Below, one piece after another: positions 17,124 through 24,986 of a stretch of DNA of 64,000 nucleotides. Origin of the DNA: Deltaproteobacteria bacterium (GTDB taxonomy: Bacteria > Desulfobacterota > Desulfuromonadia > Geobacterales > Geobacteraceae); contig SBEG01000003.1 of the NCBI GenBank assembly GCA_009668975.1, positions 62,001 through 126,000 on the forward strand, given 5' to 3'. Below the pieces are notes generated by a model that ran no database searches, was not told the origin of the DNA, and worked only from the letters and a program-made list of their open reading frames with translations. Every line of letters begins with the position of its first letter. Position 1 is the stretch's first letter. A program made the translations under genes and the position numbers.

Positions 17124-17771
17124 TTGAAGGTATCATTTCTCCGCCGTTTTTGGGTCACGTTCTCGGCATATGTCGTCGGCTTCTATGCGTCGCTACTCAA
17201 CCGCTTCACGGTCAGTGGCGATGAGGGTATCCCCGCTTCCGGCGGTGTTCTGATCGCTTCCAACCATATCTCGGCCTACGACACGATCTTCCTGCCCTGG
17301 GCCATTGTGCGCAGGTTTCCGTTCCAGATGATTTGGGCCCCGGCCAAGGAAGAGCTTTTTGTGAAGCCTTTTCAGCGCTGGATTTACAGCTCCTGGGGAG
17401 CTTTCCCCGTCCGCAGGAAGCGTGATGTGCGGGCCGGCAGGGTCATTAACGAGTTGCTGGAAACCCAGAAAGTCATGCTTTTCCCTGAAGGAACCAGGAA
17501 TCGGCAGGGGATTCTCGGTAAAGGCAATCGTGGCGTCGGCAAGATCATTTACGATACCCGTCCGACGGTAATACCCACTGCTCTGATCGGTCTCAATAAG
17601 TGGAAATTCCCGGGCTTCGGCCAGAAAGCCAAAGTGGTATTTGGCGCCCCGCTGGATTTCTCCGATCTGTACCAGCGTGAAAATATCAAGGAAACCCACA
17701 TCCTCATCGTGGAGCGGGTCATGGATGCGATTGCCGAGCTCTTGAAGCGTGAAGGAGCTTTCATCCAGTGA
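17124..17771 (+). CDS. plsC: 1-acyl-sn-glycerol-3-phosphate acyltransferase
   Basis: Membrane-associated acyltransferase of 215 residues that makes phosphatidic acid from lysophosphatidate. The catalytic NHISAYD (HX4D) and the substrate-binding FPEGTRNR motifs are present, and a hydrophobic N-terminal segment provides membrane contact. I chose the TTG at 17124 because GAGG lies 6 bases upstream and the protein then starts directly at the amphipathic/hydrophobic segment; a longer frame back to 17058 has no ribosome site. Its end overlaps the GTG of rnhA by four bases. Confidence 0.88.
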   Translation: MKVSFLRRFWVTFSAYVVGFYASLLNRFTVSGDEGIPASGGVLIASNHISAYDTIFLPWAIVRRFPFQMIWAPAKEELFVKPFQRWIYSSWGAFPVRRKRDVRAGRVINELLETQKVMLFPEGTRNRQGILGKGNRGVGKIIYDTRPTVIPTALIGLNKWKFPGFGQKAKVVFGAPLDFSDLYQRENIKETHILIVERVMDAIAELLKREGAFIQ

Positions 17772-18196
17772 AAGTCGAAATATTCTGTGACGGCGCCTGC
17801 AGCGGCAATCCCGGACCCGGCGGCTTCGGTTGCGTCCTTCGTTTCGGCGGCAAAGAAAAGGAGCTGTCCGGCTCCGATCCCCACACTACCAACAACCGCA
17901 TGGAAATGATGGCTGCCATTACGGCACTTGAGTCGCTGAAACGGCCCTGTGAGGTGGTATTGACAACCGACTCGCAGTATCTGGTCAAAGGGATGACGGA
18001 GTGGATGGACGGCTGGCTCAAGCGGGGCTGGAAAAACAGCAAGAAAGAAGCGGTCCTGAACCGTGACTTGTGGGAAAGGCTTCTGGAGCTTACCCGGGTG
18101 CATCGAGTTCAGTGGGTCTGGATCCGCGGCCATAACGGCCATGCGGAAAACGAGCGCTGCGACGAGCTTGCGCGGCAAGCTATCAACAGAATGTAA
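17768..18196 (+). CDS. rnhA: Ribonuclease HI
   Basis: 142 residues, the typical bacterial length. It cleaves RNA in RNA-DNA hybrids. The catalytic carboxylates are visible: Asp in [11 protein letters not shown], Glu in NNRMEMMA, Asp in TTDSQYL and the late Asp in NERCDELA, with the GHNGH loop before it. The basic protrusion ([18 protein letters not shown]) is also present. GTG start overlapping the plsC stop (GTGA). Confidence 0.95.
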   Translation: MKVEIFCDGACSGNPGPGGFGCVLRFGGKEKELSGSDPHTTNNRMEMMAAITALESLKRPCEVVLTTDSQYLVKGMTEWMDGWLKRGWKNSKKEAVLNRDLWERLLELTRVHRVQWVWIRGHNGHAENERCDELARQAINRM

Positions 18197-18221
18197 CAAT
18201 GTCCGGGGAAGTGAATCAAAG

Positions 18222-18521
18222 TTGAATCAGTTTATTATCGAAGTATCGGAAGAGGAAATCCGCAGGGAGAAGGAAAAAGGGCGCGAGCTCCGCAAATCAC
18301 GCTGGTGGAAAAACCGGGTGGCTCGCGGGATCTGTCATTATTGCGGCGGCACATTTTCTCCTTCAGAGTTGACCATGGACCATCTGGTCCCGATCATTCG
18401 CGGTGGCAGGAGCACCCAGGGTAACGTTGTGCCCGCCTGCAAGGATTGCAACAGCAAGAAGGGTTATCTGCTTCCTCTGGAGTGGGAGGAGTACCTGAAC
18501 TCCGTGAGGAAGGAAGAGTGA
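18222..18521 (+). CDS. HNH endonuclease
   Basis: 99-residue protein with a complete HNH domain: CHYCGG, then MDHLVPIIRGG (first His), NVVPACKDCNSKKG (Asn and second Cys pair). It is a stand-alone metal-dependent nuclease; the substrate is unknown. There is no ATG or GTG in a good position, so TTG at 18222 is proposed, with GGGGAAGTG about ten bases upstream; the frame extends further up but overlaps rnhA heavily. Its TGA overlaps the ATG of the next gene. No phage genes surround it, so it appears to be a resident chromosomal gene. Confidence 0.85.
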   Translation: MNQFIIEVSEEEIRREKEKGRELRKSRWWKNRVARGICHYCGGTFSPSELTMDHLVPIIRGGRSTQGNVVPACKDCNSKKGYLLPLEWEEYLNSVRKEE

Positions 18522-19168
18522 TGCCGCAGGGTATAAACAGTTACAGAACAGTAATTTACGATTGCGATGGCGTCATGTTTGAGTCATTTGAGGCAAACTT
18601 CGCCTTCTACTCGAAAGTCATGGCGAAGTTCGGTAAACCGCCGCTCGACCGGAATAGTCAGGAGATCATGCACCTGCTCCACACCTATTCCAGTAAAGAT
18701 GTCCTTGCCCATTTCTTTGCCGGTGACCCCCGGGAACTGGCGGCGGCACTCAGTTTTGCCGCTTCCATTGATTACCGGGAGCTTCTGCCGTACATGCATA
18801 TGGAGGCTGGTTTCATCGAGACCCTGCAAATCTTGTACAAGAAGGTCAACCTGGCCGTCTGTACCAACCGCTCGAATTCAATGGATCTGCTTCTGGAGGA
18901 TTTCGGCCTGACCCCGTACTTCGGCTTTGTCATGACCGCCGCAAAAGTTGAGAATCCGAAGCCTCACCCTGAGCCGCTGTTGAAGATTCTCGAGCACTAC
19001 CGCATCTCTCCCCGGGAAGCGCTGTTTGTTGGCGATTCGGAGCTTGACCAGCGCTCCGCCGAGGCTGCGGGGGTGCCCTTTGTTGCCTACAAGTCCCATC
19101 TTCCGGGGTTGGCGCGAATCGAGCACCATGCAGAAATTCTGGCAATCCTAGAAGCCTGTCGGGCTTAG
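18521..19168 (+). CDS. HAD-family hydrolase (phosphoglycolate phosphatase-like)
   Basis: 215-residue HAD phosphatase. Motif I is YDCDGVMFES, with the nucleophile as the first Asp; a helical cap follows, then motif II (CTNRSNS), the motif III Lys region (VENPKPHP) and motif IV GDSELDQRSAEAAG. This fits Gph/beta-phosphoglucomutase-like enzymes; the substrate cannot be read from sequence. The ATG overlaps the HNH stop (TGATG). Unusually, its final codons (LEACRA) and TAG lie inside the left arm of a fold-back repeat, so the C-terminus was probably set by that insertion. Confidence 0.85.
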   Translation: MPQGINSYRTVIYDCDGVMFESFEANFAFYSKVMAKFGKPPLDRNSQEIMHLLHTYSSKDVLAHFFAGDPRELAAALSFAASIDYRELLPYMHMEAGFIETLQILYKKVNLAVCTNRSNSMDLLLEDFGLTPYFGFVMTAAKVENPKPHPEPLLKILEHYRISPREALFVGDSELDQRSAEAAGVPFVAYKSHLPGLARIEHHAEILAILEACRA

Positions 19169-19317
19169 GAAATCGAAGCGAAAATTTGGCTGGGCGAGGA
19201 CAGATTTTGTCGATTTTGCAGGGTAATAATTGTTCTATTACCCAAGAAAGCGGCGAAATTTGGACCGTCCAGACGGATTTGCAGCAGATTTGCCCTAAGT
19301 CCGACAGGCTCCTAGAA
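19147..19317. repeat. Fold-back (MITE-like) element with 24-bp terminal inverted repeats
   Basis: The left arm 19147-19170 (CCTAGAAGCCTGTCGGGC...) and the reverse complement of 19293-19316 match at about 20 of 24 positions. The interior is a weaker overall palindrome with a perfect apical hairpin, GGGTAATA (19221-19228) and TATTACCC (19236-19243). Both ends carry CCTAGAA in direct orientation, a possible target duplication. There is no open reading frame inside. Size and structure fit a non-autonomous element or a REP-like unit; no related transposase is in the window. Confidence 0.65.
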
Positions 19318-19377
19318 ACCGGTAACCCATCCGGCACCGTACTGTCCTGACCAGGGCAGCTGCTTGCAAAACGCGAC

Positions 19378-19401
19378 GCGTGACCCGAATTCCGGTCACG
19401 C
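19378..19401. other. Hairpin upstream of yicC
   Basis: GCGTGACC (19378-19385) pairs with GGTCACGC (19394-19401) around an 8-base loop. No T-tract follows, so it is either a weak terminator for the upstream operon or part of the yicC leader. Confidence 0.35.
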
Positions 19402-19446
19402 CGATTACCTGACGATGACCTGTTTCATCGGCTGATAGAGGGAATC

Positions 19447-20322
19447 ATGATAAAAAGTATGACCGGATACGGCAAGGCCGAGTCCTCCCATGATCAGGGA
19501 AAAATTACCGTTGAGATGCGGGCGGTGAATCATCGCTACGGAGAGATATCGGTGAAACTTCCCCGAGCGCTCATCTGCTTTGAAAATGAGGTGCGCAAGC
19601 TTGTTTCCGGACGCTTGAAGCGGGGCAAAATAGATGTCTTTATTCAGCTGGATACCATAGCCGCCGGCAAACCTCCGGTGGTAAACACTTCCTTGGCACG
19701 CGATTATTATACGGCCTTTTCCGCTTTGAGCGAGGAGCTCGGAATCCGTGAGCCGATAACCCTGCCGCTGATTATTTCCCAGAGAGATGTACTTGCGGTC
19801 GCGGAAAACGATCTGGAAGCGGAAGATATGCGCGAGGAACTCCTGGCCGTTGTGGAGAGCGCCGTCGACGCCATGGAAACGATGCGGCTTCGGGAAGGAC
19901 GGGAGCTGAGCGAAGATCTTCGGGCCCGACGGGAAATCCTGACGCGTTTTATCGACGAAATTACCCGGAGAGCATCGCTGGTTCCTGCCGAGTATGCGGA
20001 AAAACTTTCGCAGCGTCTGGCGCAATTCCAGGTGAAAAACATGCCCGACGAGGCCCGGATTGCCCAGGAAGTGGTGCTGATGGCCGACCGTTGCGACATT
20101 ACCGAGGAGCTGGTGCGCTTTGCCAGTCACCTGGTGCAATTTGATGCCGCGCTGGAATCCCGTGAGCCTGTTGGCCGAAAACTGGATTTTCTCCTGCAGG
20201 AACTGGGGCGAGAGGTGAATACCATCGGATCCAAGGCGAATGACAGCGAAATAGCCTCGTGCGTTGTCGAGTTGAAGGCTGAACTGGAAAAAATCCGCGA
20301 GCAGGTGCAGAATATCGAATAA
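19447..20322 (+). CDS. yicC: YicC family endoribonuclease
   Basis: 291 residues. The start MIKSMTGYGKAE and the EMRAVNHRY segment are diagnostic of the YicC N-terminal domain; the C-terminal DUF1732 part ends in FLLQELGREVNTIGSKAND. Characterised YicC proteins are RNases involved in small-RNA turnover. GAGGG precedes the ATG. It begins the yicC-gmk-rpoZ-rel string seen in many Proteobacteria; the DUF370/RemA-type gene often found between yicC and gmk in related bacteria is absent here. Confidence 0.93.
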   Translation: MIKSMTGYGKAESSHDQGKITVEMRAVNHRYGEISVKLPRALICFENEVRKLVSGRLKRGKIDVFIQLDTIAAGKPPVVNTSLARDYYTAFSALSEELGIREPITLPLIISQRDVLAVAENDLEAEDMREELLAVVESAVDAMETMRLREGRELSEDLRARREILTRFIDEITRRASLVPAEYAEKLSQRLAQFQVKNMPDEARIAQEVVLMADRCDITEELVRFASHLVQFDAALESREPVGRKLDFLLQELGREVNTIGSKANDSEIASCVVELKAELEKIREQVQNIE

Positions 20323-20373
20323 CCGGATCGGTCGTTATCTCGGACCGGAACGGAATGAAACAAAGGATTGTGC

Positions 20374-20985
20374 ATGAAACAAGATGGTCTTCTCTATATC
20401 GTCTCTGCTCCCTCCGGTGCCGGGAAAACTTCCTTGTGCAATGAGTTAATTGACATTTTTCCGAACTTGCGGCATTCTGTGAGCTACACGACACGCCTGC
20501 CCCGGTCCGGCGAGAGGGATGGCGTTGATTACTTTTTTGTTTCCCGCGAAGAATTCGAGAGGATGTCCGCTGCCGGGGAATTCGCCGAGTGGGCCGAGGT
20601 GCACGGCAATCTCTACGGGACCGCGATCAGGACGCTTGAAGAATATTGCTCGCAAGAGATTCACGTAATACTTGACATCGATTGCCAGGGCGCACGACAG
20701 ATGAAGTCATGCTATCGTGACGCCGTATATATATTTATTCTGCCGCCAAGTTTTGCGGAGCTGCGCAGGAGACTTGAGGGCAGAAATACCGATTCGCAGG
20801 AAGTTATCGAGCGCCGGATGCGTGTGGCGATGGATGAGGTGAAGGAATCTGCCTGGTATGATTACCTGGTTGTCAATGATGACTTCACCCGTGCCCTCGA
20901 AAAGCTGAAGTCGATAATCATTGCGGAGCAATGCCGGACGGAGAGGATCGTGAAAACCGTTTCCGGCACTTTTACTATCATATGA
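20374..20985 (+). CDS. gmk: Guanylate kinase
   Basis: Phosphorylates GMP to GDP. 203 residues with the P-loop [11 protein letters not shown] near residue 12, the GMP-binding [19 protein letters not shown] segment and the lid region ending in RRMRVAMDE. The ATG at 20374 has AAAGGA at 20362-20367, six bases upstream; an earlier in-frame TTG at 20368 overlaps that site. It is followed after about 60 bases by rpoZ. Confidence 0.95.
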   Translation: MKQDGLLYIVSAPSGAGKTSLCNELIDIFPNLRHSVSYTTRLPRSGERDGVDYFFVSREEFERMSAAGEFAEWAEVHGNLYGTAIRTLEEYCSQEIHVILDIDCQGARQMKSCYRDAVYIFILPPSFAELRRRLEGRNTDSQEVIERRMRVAMDEVKESAWYDYLVVNDDFTRALEKLKSIIIAEQCRTERIVKTVSGTFTII

Positions 20986-21043
20986 ATTCAAAGAGACGAG
21001 TTCCAGACGTCTTCGCACAGCGAGTGCGAGAGGAGTATATTTC

Positions 21044-21253
21044 ATGGCCAGAGTTACCGTAGAAGATTGTCTGAAAGAAGTGAACAACAGATTTTTGCTG
21101 GTGATGCTTGCCTCGAAAAGGGTCAAGCAGCTGTATAAAGGCTCAACTCCGCTGATAGAGAATAAGGCTGCAAACAAGAATGTGGTTATTGCACTCCGCG
21201 AGGTTGCTTCCGGAAGGCTGCAATTTCAGATGATGTCTCGCAAGGGTCGCTAA
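21044..21253 (+). CDS. rpoZ: DNA-directed RNA polymerase omega subunit
   Basis: 69 residues, starting [17 protein letters not shown] with the conserved region [12 protein letters not shown]. Omega assists beta-prime folding and, in many Proteobacteria, contributes to the ppGpp site, which fits its place next to rel. AGGAG lies about ten bases before the ATG. A strong hairpin follows the stop. Confidence 0.95.
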   Translation: MARVTVEDCLKEVNNRFLLVMLASKRVKQLYKGSTPLIENKAANKNVVIALREVASGRLQFQMMSRKGR

Positions 21254-21267
21254 TTCCACTCTTCCAG

Positions 21268-21300
21268 GGGGGCGGTGCCGGAAGGCGCCGCCCTTCTTCT
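21268..21300 (+). terminator. GNRA-capped hairpin between rpoZ and rel
   Basis: GGGCGGTGCC (21270-21279) and GGCGCCGCCC (21284-21293) form a 10-bp stem with a GGAA tetraloop, followed by a T/C-rich tract (TTCTTCTT). It could terminate or attenuate transcription into rel. An in-frame GTG for rel at 21275 falls inside the stem, which argues against that start. Confidence 0.6.
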
Positions 21301-21364
21301 TGGATCTGCCGCATTCCCATCAATTCAATGCACCGTAGCAACTTCCGCACCCGGCTCAGCTCCT

Positions 21365-23515
21365 ATGATCAGGCTCAATGACATTCTCGAAAAAATTCTT
21401 TCCTACAACCCGGTTGCCGATCTGGATGTTGTCAGGAAAGCCTATGTTTTCTCCGCCAAGGTTCACCAGGGACAGGTGCGTCTTTCGGGAGAGCCGTACC
21501 TGGTTCATCCCATGGAGGTGGCCGCGGTTCTGGCCGATCTCAGGCTTGACGTCCAGACTGTAGCCACCGGGCTTTTGCACGATACCCTCGAAGACACCCT
21601 CACAACCTTTGAAGAACTGGAGACCATCTTCGGCTCCGAGATTGCGAATCTGGTCGATGGTGTGACCAAGATCAGCAAAATCCACTTCAAAACCAAAGAA
21701 GAAAGTCAGGCGGAGAACTTCCGGAAGATGCTTCTCGCCATGGCGAACGATATCCGCGTAATCCTGGTGAAGCTGGCCGACCGCCTGCACAATATGCGGA
21801 CCTTGCAGTATCAGCCGGAAATCAAGCAACGCAGCATCGCGAAAGAAACCCTCGATATTTACGCTCCGATGGCCAATCGACTGGGGATCTCCTGGATCAA
21901 AAGCGAACTGGAGGATCTGTCCTTCCGCTATGTGAACCCGCAACTCTATTATGATCTGGCCTCCAAAGTGGCCATGAAAAAGAAAGAGCGGGAGTCGTTC
22001 GTCGAAGAGGTCATGGAGATCATTTCCCAAAAGCTTACCGAGCATGGTATCGAGGGCGAGGTGTCCGGGCGGAGCAAACATCTTTATTCGATCCAGAAAA
22101 AGATGGACAGCCGCAAGGTCGACATTGACGAAATTTATGACCTGATCGCGATCCGGGTCATGGTCGAGGACATCAGGTCCTGCTACGCGGTGCTTGGAGT
22201 CATTCACTCGACCTGGAAGCCGATTCCGGGCCGCTTCAAAGACTACATCGCCATGCCCAAGAGCAACATGTACCAGTCGCTCCATACCACCGTCATCGGA
22301 CCGATGGGTGAACGGATGGAGATCCAGATCCGGACCGCTGAAATGCACCGGGTTGCCGAGGCCGGTATTGCTGCTCACTGGAAATACAAGGAAGGGAAGG
22401 GTTACGACGAACGGGATGTGAAGCGCTTTGCCTGGCTCCGTCAGTTGCTGGAGTGGCAGCAGGAATTGCAGGACTCGCAAGAGTTCATGAACACGGTGAA
22501 GGTCGAGCTGTTTCCCGAGGAAGTGTATGTCTTTACTCCGGATGGGGATGTAAAGGGCTTTCCGAAAGGGGCTTCACCGATCGATTTTGCCTACAGCGTC
22601 CACACCGATGTCGGCCACCGCTGTGTCGGGGCAAAGGTGAACGGTAAGCTGGTTCCCCTTAAATATGAACTGAAAACCGGCGACATCGTCGAGGTCGTCA
22701 CGTCTCCGCACCATACGCCGAGCAAGGACTGGCTGAAGCTCGTCAAAAGCACCCGGGCCAGGAACAAGATCCGGGCCTGGATCAAGACCGAAGAGCGGAA
22801 AAGGAGTATTATCCTCGGCCGGGAAGTTTGCGAGAAGGATTTCCGGCGCTACCGGCTGAATTACAATAAGCTGCAGAAGAGTGGCGAAATTAAGCGGGTG
22901 GCCACGGAGTTCGGCTTTGTCGCGGAAGAGGATCTGTTGGCCGCGGTCGGTTACGGCAAACTTTCCTGCAACCAGATTCTCGGCAAGCTGCTATCCGAGG
23001 AAAAATTGGCGGAAACCCGCGAACAGAAGGAAAGCCGGGTTTCAAAGGCGATCGGCAAGCTCAGCAAAAAGTCTTCCAGTGCCATCCAGGTCAACGGGAT
23101 TGACGATGTGATGGTCAGGTTCGGAAAGTGCTGCAATCCCTTGCCCGGCGATGAGGTCGTCGGCTTTATCACCCGCGGTCGAGGGGTGACGATTCACACT
23201 GCGGATTGTTCCTTTGCCATGGAAAGCGACCCGGAACGGCGTCTGGAAGTTACCTGGAACAAGGGCAAGGAAACCGCCCTGCCGGTAAAAATCCGGGTAA
23301 CGTGTCACGATCAGAAGGGTATCCTTGCCAATATCGCGCAGGTAATCGCCAATTGCGAGGCGAATATTTCCAGTGCCTCAGTCCATAGTACCGTGGACAA
23401 GAAAGGCGAGAACCTGTTCGAGATCGAGGTGACCGACCTGGAGCACCTGAATCGCGTGCTGAACAATATTATGCATGTATCCGGTGTGATCAAGGTCGAA
23501 CGGCTGAAGGGCTGA
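21365..23515 (+). CDS. rel: Bifunctional (p)ppGpp synthetase/hydrolase
   Basis: 716 residues in the Rel/SpoT layout: HD hydrolase domain (with HDTLED near residue 75), synthetase domain (YDLIAIRVMVED and SNMYQSLHTTVIGP), TGS domain (VYVFTPDGDVKGFPKGAS), and C-terminal zinc-finger and ACT domains (ISSASVHSTVDKKGENLFEIEV). An intact HD motif predicts both synthesis and hydrolysis of ppGpp. I chose ATG 21365 (MIRLNDILEKI), which begins at the family N-terminus; its ribosome site is weak. A GTG at 21275 lies within a terminator-like hairpin. Confidence 0.95.
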   Translation: MIRLNDILEKILSYNPVADLDVVRKAYVFSAKVHQGQVRLSGEPYLVHPMEVAAVLADLRLDVQTVATGLLHDTLEDTLTTFEELETIFGSEIANLVDGVTKISKIHFKTKEESQAENFRKMLLAMANDIRVILVKLADRLHNMRTLQYQPEIKQRSIAKETLDIYAPMANRLGISWIKSELEDLSFRYVNPQLYYDLASKVAMKKKERESFVEEVMEIISQKLTEHGIEGEVSGRSKHLYSIQKKMDSRKVDIDEIYDLIAIRVMVEDIRSCYAVLGVIHSTWKPIPGRFKDYIAMPKSNMYQSLHTTVIGPMGERMEIQIRTAEMHRVAEAGIAAHWKYKEGKGYDERDVKRFAWLRQLLEWQQELQDSQEFMNTVKVELFPEEVYVFTPDGDVKGFPKGASPIDFAYSVHTDVGHRCVGAKVNGKLVPLKYELKTGDIVEVVTSPHHTPSKDWLKLVKSTRARNKIRAWIKTEERKRSIILGREVCEKDFRRYRLNYNKLQKSGEIKRVATEFGFVAEEDLLAAVGYGKLSCNQILGKLLSEEKLAETREQKESRVSKAIGKLSKKSSSAIQVNGIDDVMVRFGKCCNPLPGDEVVGFITRGRGVTIHTADCSFAMESDPERRLEVTWNKGKETALPVKIRVTCHDQKGILANIAQVIANCEANISSASVHSTVDKKGENLFEIEVTDLEHLNRVLNNIMHVSGVIKVERLKG

Positions 23516-23585
23516 CCTGCACGAAAACGTCATTGTCGTTCAGCGTGCACATTTTTGGTTCGTTAGGCAGAGAAGGGGAGGTTCT

Positions 23586-23969
23586 ATGGCGAAAGAGATA
23601 GTGCGGACGGACAAGGCGCCTCAGGCGATTGGTCCCTATTCCCAGGGTGTTCGGGCCGGAGGATTTGTCTTCTTTTCCGGTCAGATTCCACTTGATCCGT
23701 TGACCGGGCAGATAACGGGAAACGATAGTGTCGAACAAACCGAACAGGTCATGACAAATATCGAGGCCGTTCTCTCCGCTGCCGGTCTCGGCTTCGAGGA
23801 TGTGGTGAAGACCACGATTTTTCTCGTCGACCTAGCTGATTTTGCCGCCGTTAATGAAGTGTACGGCAGAAGATTCCAGAAGGAACCCCCGGCTCGCTCT
23901 ACCGTGGAGGTTAAGGGGTTGCCGCGCGGATCGCGAGTGGAGATTGAAGTCGTCGCTTTCTCCGGCTAG
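23586..23969 (+). CDS. ridA: RidA family enamine/imine deaminase
   Basis: 127 residues, full family length. It hydrolyses reactive 2-aminoacrylate-type enamines from PLP enzymes. Diagnostic segments are APQAIGPYSQGV, FFSGQIPLDP and the C-terminal PARSTVEVKGLPRGSRVEIEV with the substrate-binding Arg. GGGGAGG lies just before the ATG. It is the last gene before a bidirectional terminator. Confidence 0.95.
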   Translation: MAKEIVRTDKAPQAIGPYSQGVRAGGFVFFSGQIPLDPLTGQITGNDSVEQTEQVMTNIEAVLSAAGLGFEDVVKTTIFLVDLADFAAVNEVYGRRFQKEPPARSTVEVKGLPRGSRVEIEVVAFSG

Positions 23970-23974
23970 AACAA

Positions 23975-24006
23975 AAAGCCGCGGAGACAATGATCACCGC
24001 GGCTTT
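23975..24006. terminator. Bidirectional terminator between ridA and rpmB
   Basis: AAAGCCGCGG (23975-23984) pairs with CCGCGGCTTT (23997-24006) around a 12-base loop. T-rich tails lie on both strands, as expected between two convergent genes. Confidence 0.8.
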
Positions 24007-24065
24007 CTTCATTTGGGTGGACGAATGAACGATAGGGACTCGAGGTGAAGCTTCCCTGCAAGCAG

Positions 24066-24257
24066 TTACAGAGCTTTCGTTACCCGGCCGGAGCGGATGC
24101 AGCGTGTGCAAACCTTGATGGTCGAAACGGAGCCGTTTCTCACAGCCTTAACTTTCTGGAGATTCGGATGCCAGGTTCTGGATGATTTGTTATTTGCATG
24201 GCTCACGTTGTTACCGAAGCTGGGGCCTTTTCCACAGATGTCGCATATTTTAGACAT
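24066..24257 (-). CDS. rpmB: 50S ribosomal protein L28
   Basis: 63 residues. [12 protein letters not shown] and [12 protein letters not shown] carry two CxxC pairs, so this is the zinc-binding form of L28. The middle [15 protein letters not shown] is the L28 signature. GGAGG precedes the ATG. Monocistronic, with its own promoter upstream. Confidence 0.96.
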   Translation of the reverse strand: MSKICDICGKGPSFGNNVSHANNKSSRTWHPNLQKVKAVRNGSVSTIKVCTRCIRSGRVTKAL

Positions 24258-24292
24258 TTTTTACTGTCCTCCTTCGTTGACTGAAGCATTTT

Positions 24293-24321
24293 TGTATATC
24301 AGATCGATGCGGTATTTGCAA
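24293..24321 (-). promoter_or_regulatory. Sigma-70-type promoter for rpmB
   Basis: On the minus strand TTGCAA (24316-24321), a 17-base spacer and TATACA (24293-24298), 35 bases before the rpmB start. Confidence 0.45.
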
Positions 24322-24380
24322 GTTAAATTTATTGAAACGCGGCACGCACAGGGTGCTGCCTGGTACGGAGACTTACACTG

Positions 24381-24980
24381 ATGTCGGTTCTGAAAGGGCT
24401 GTTTGCCTTTATCCTACTGTTTTTTTGCATTGTAGTCATGCTGTTTATCGACTTTACCTATACGACTTTCTCCCTGCGTCAGCGTGACGTGAAAACCGAC
24501 GCCATTGTTGTGCTGACCGGCGGCAGGGGGCGCGTCGAGGAAGGGATACGTCTCTACCGTGACCACCGGGCCCGCTGGCTGTACCTGGTGGGCGTCGATC
24601 CGTCGGTACGAAAAAGCGATCTATTTACGGACCGGGCAGGCTCCCGGGGCGGGGCGGAGATTGTCCTGGAGAAGTCGTCCAGAAATACCCTGGAAAACGC
24701 CCTCTACTCCCGCGATCTTATTGCCCGCCATAAGAGCAGATCACTCCTGCTGATCACTTCGCGCTATCATATGAAGCGCGCTGTCCTCATTTTCAGATCA
24801 ACACTACCGAAGGACATTGCCGTGTATCCGTATCCCGTCGACAGTAAAAATCTGAAGCCGGCCTGGTGGTCACATGGCGGCAGCTTCCGGCTCCTGTTCA
24901 GCGAATTTTACAAATACTGTCTCTTTAAGGCATTTTTCCTGTTTGCTCCAAACGAGTTAAGAACCGTCAGGGGTGCCTGA
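24381..24980 (+). CDS. YdcF/ElyC family protein (DUF218)
   Basis: 199 residues: one N-terminal membrane helix (about residues 6-26) and a DUF218 domain with AIVVLTGGRGRVEEGIRLY, SRNTLENALYSRDL and LLITSRYHMKRA. Members such as ElyC and SanA affect envelope integrity and peptidoglycan precursor metabolism; the reaction is not established. It is convergent with metG; the two stop codons are six bases apart with no terminator between them. Confidence 0.85.
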   Translation: MSVLKGLFAFILLFFCIVVMLFIDFTYTTFSLRQRDVKTDAIVVLTGGRGRVEEGIRLYRDHRARWLYLVGVDPSVRKSDLFTDRAGSRGGAEIVLEKSSRNTLENALYSRDLIARHKSRSLLLITSRYHMKRAVLIFRSTLPKDIAVYPYPVDSKNLKPAWWSHGGSFRLLFSEFYKYCLFKAFFLFAPNELRTVRGA

Positions 24981-24986
24981 TCGTCG

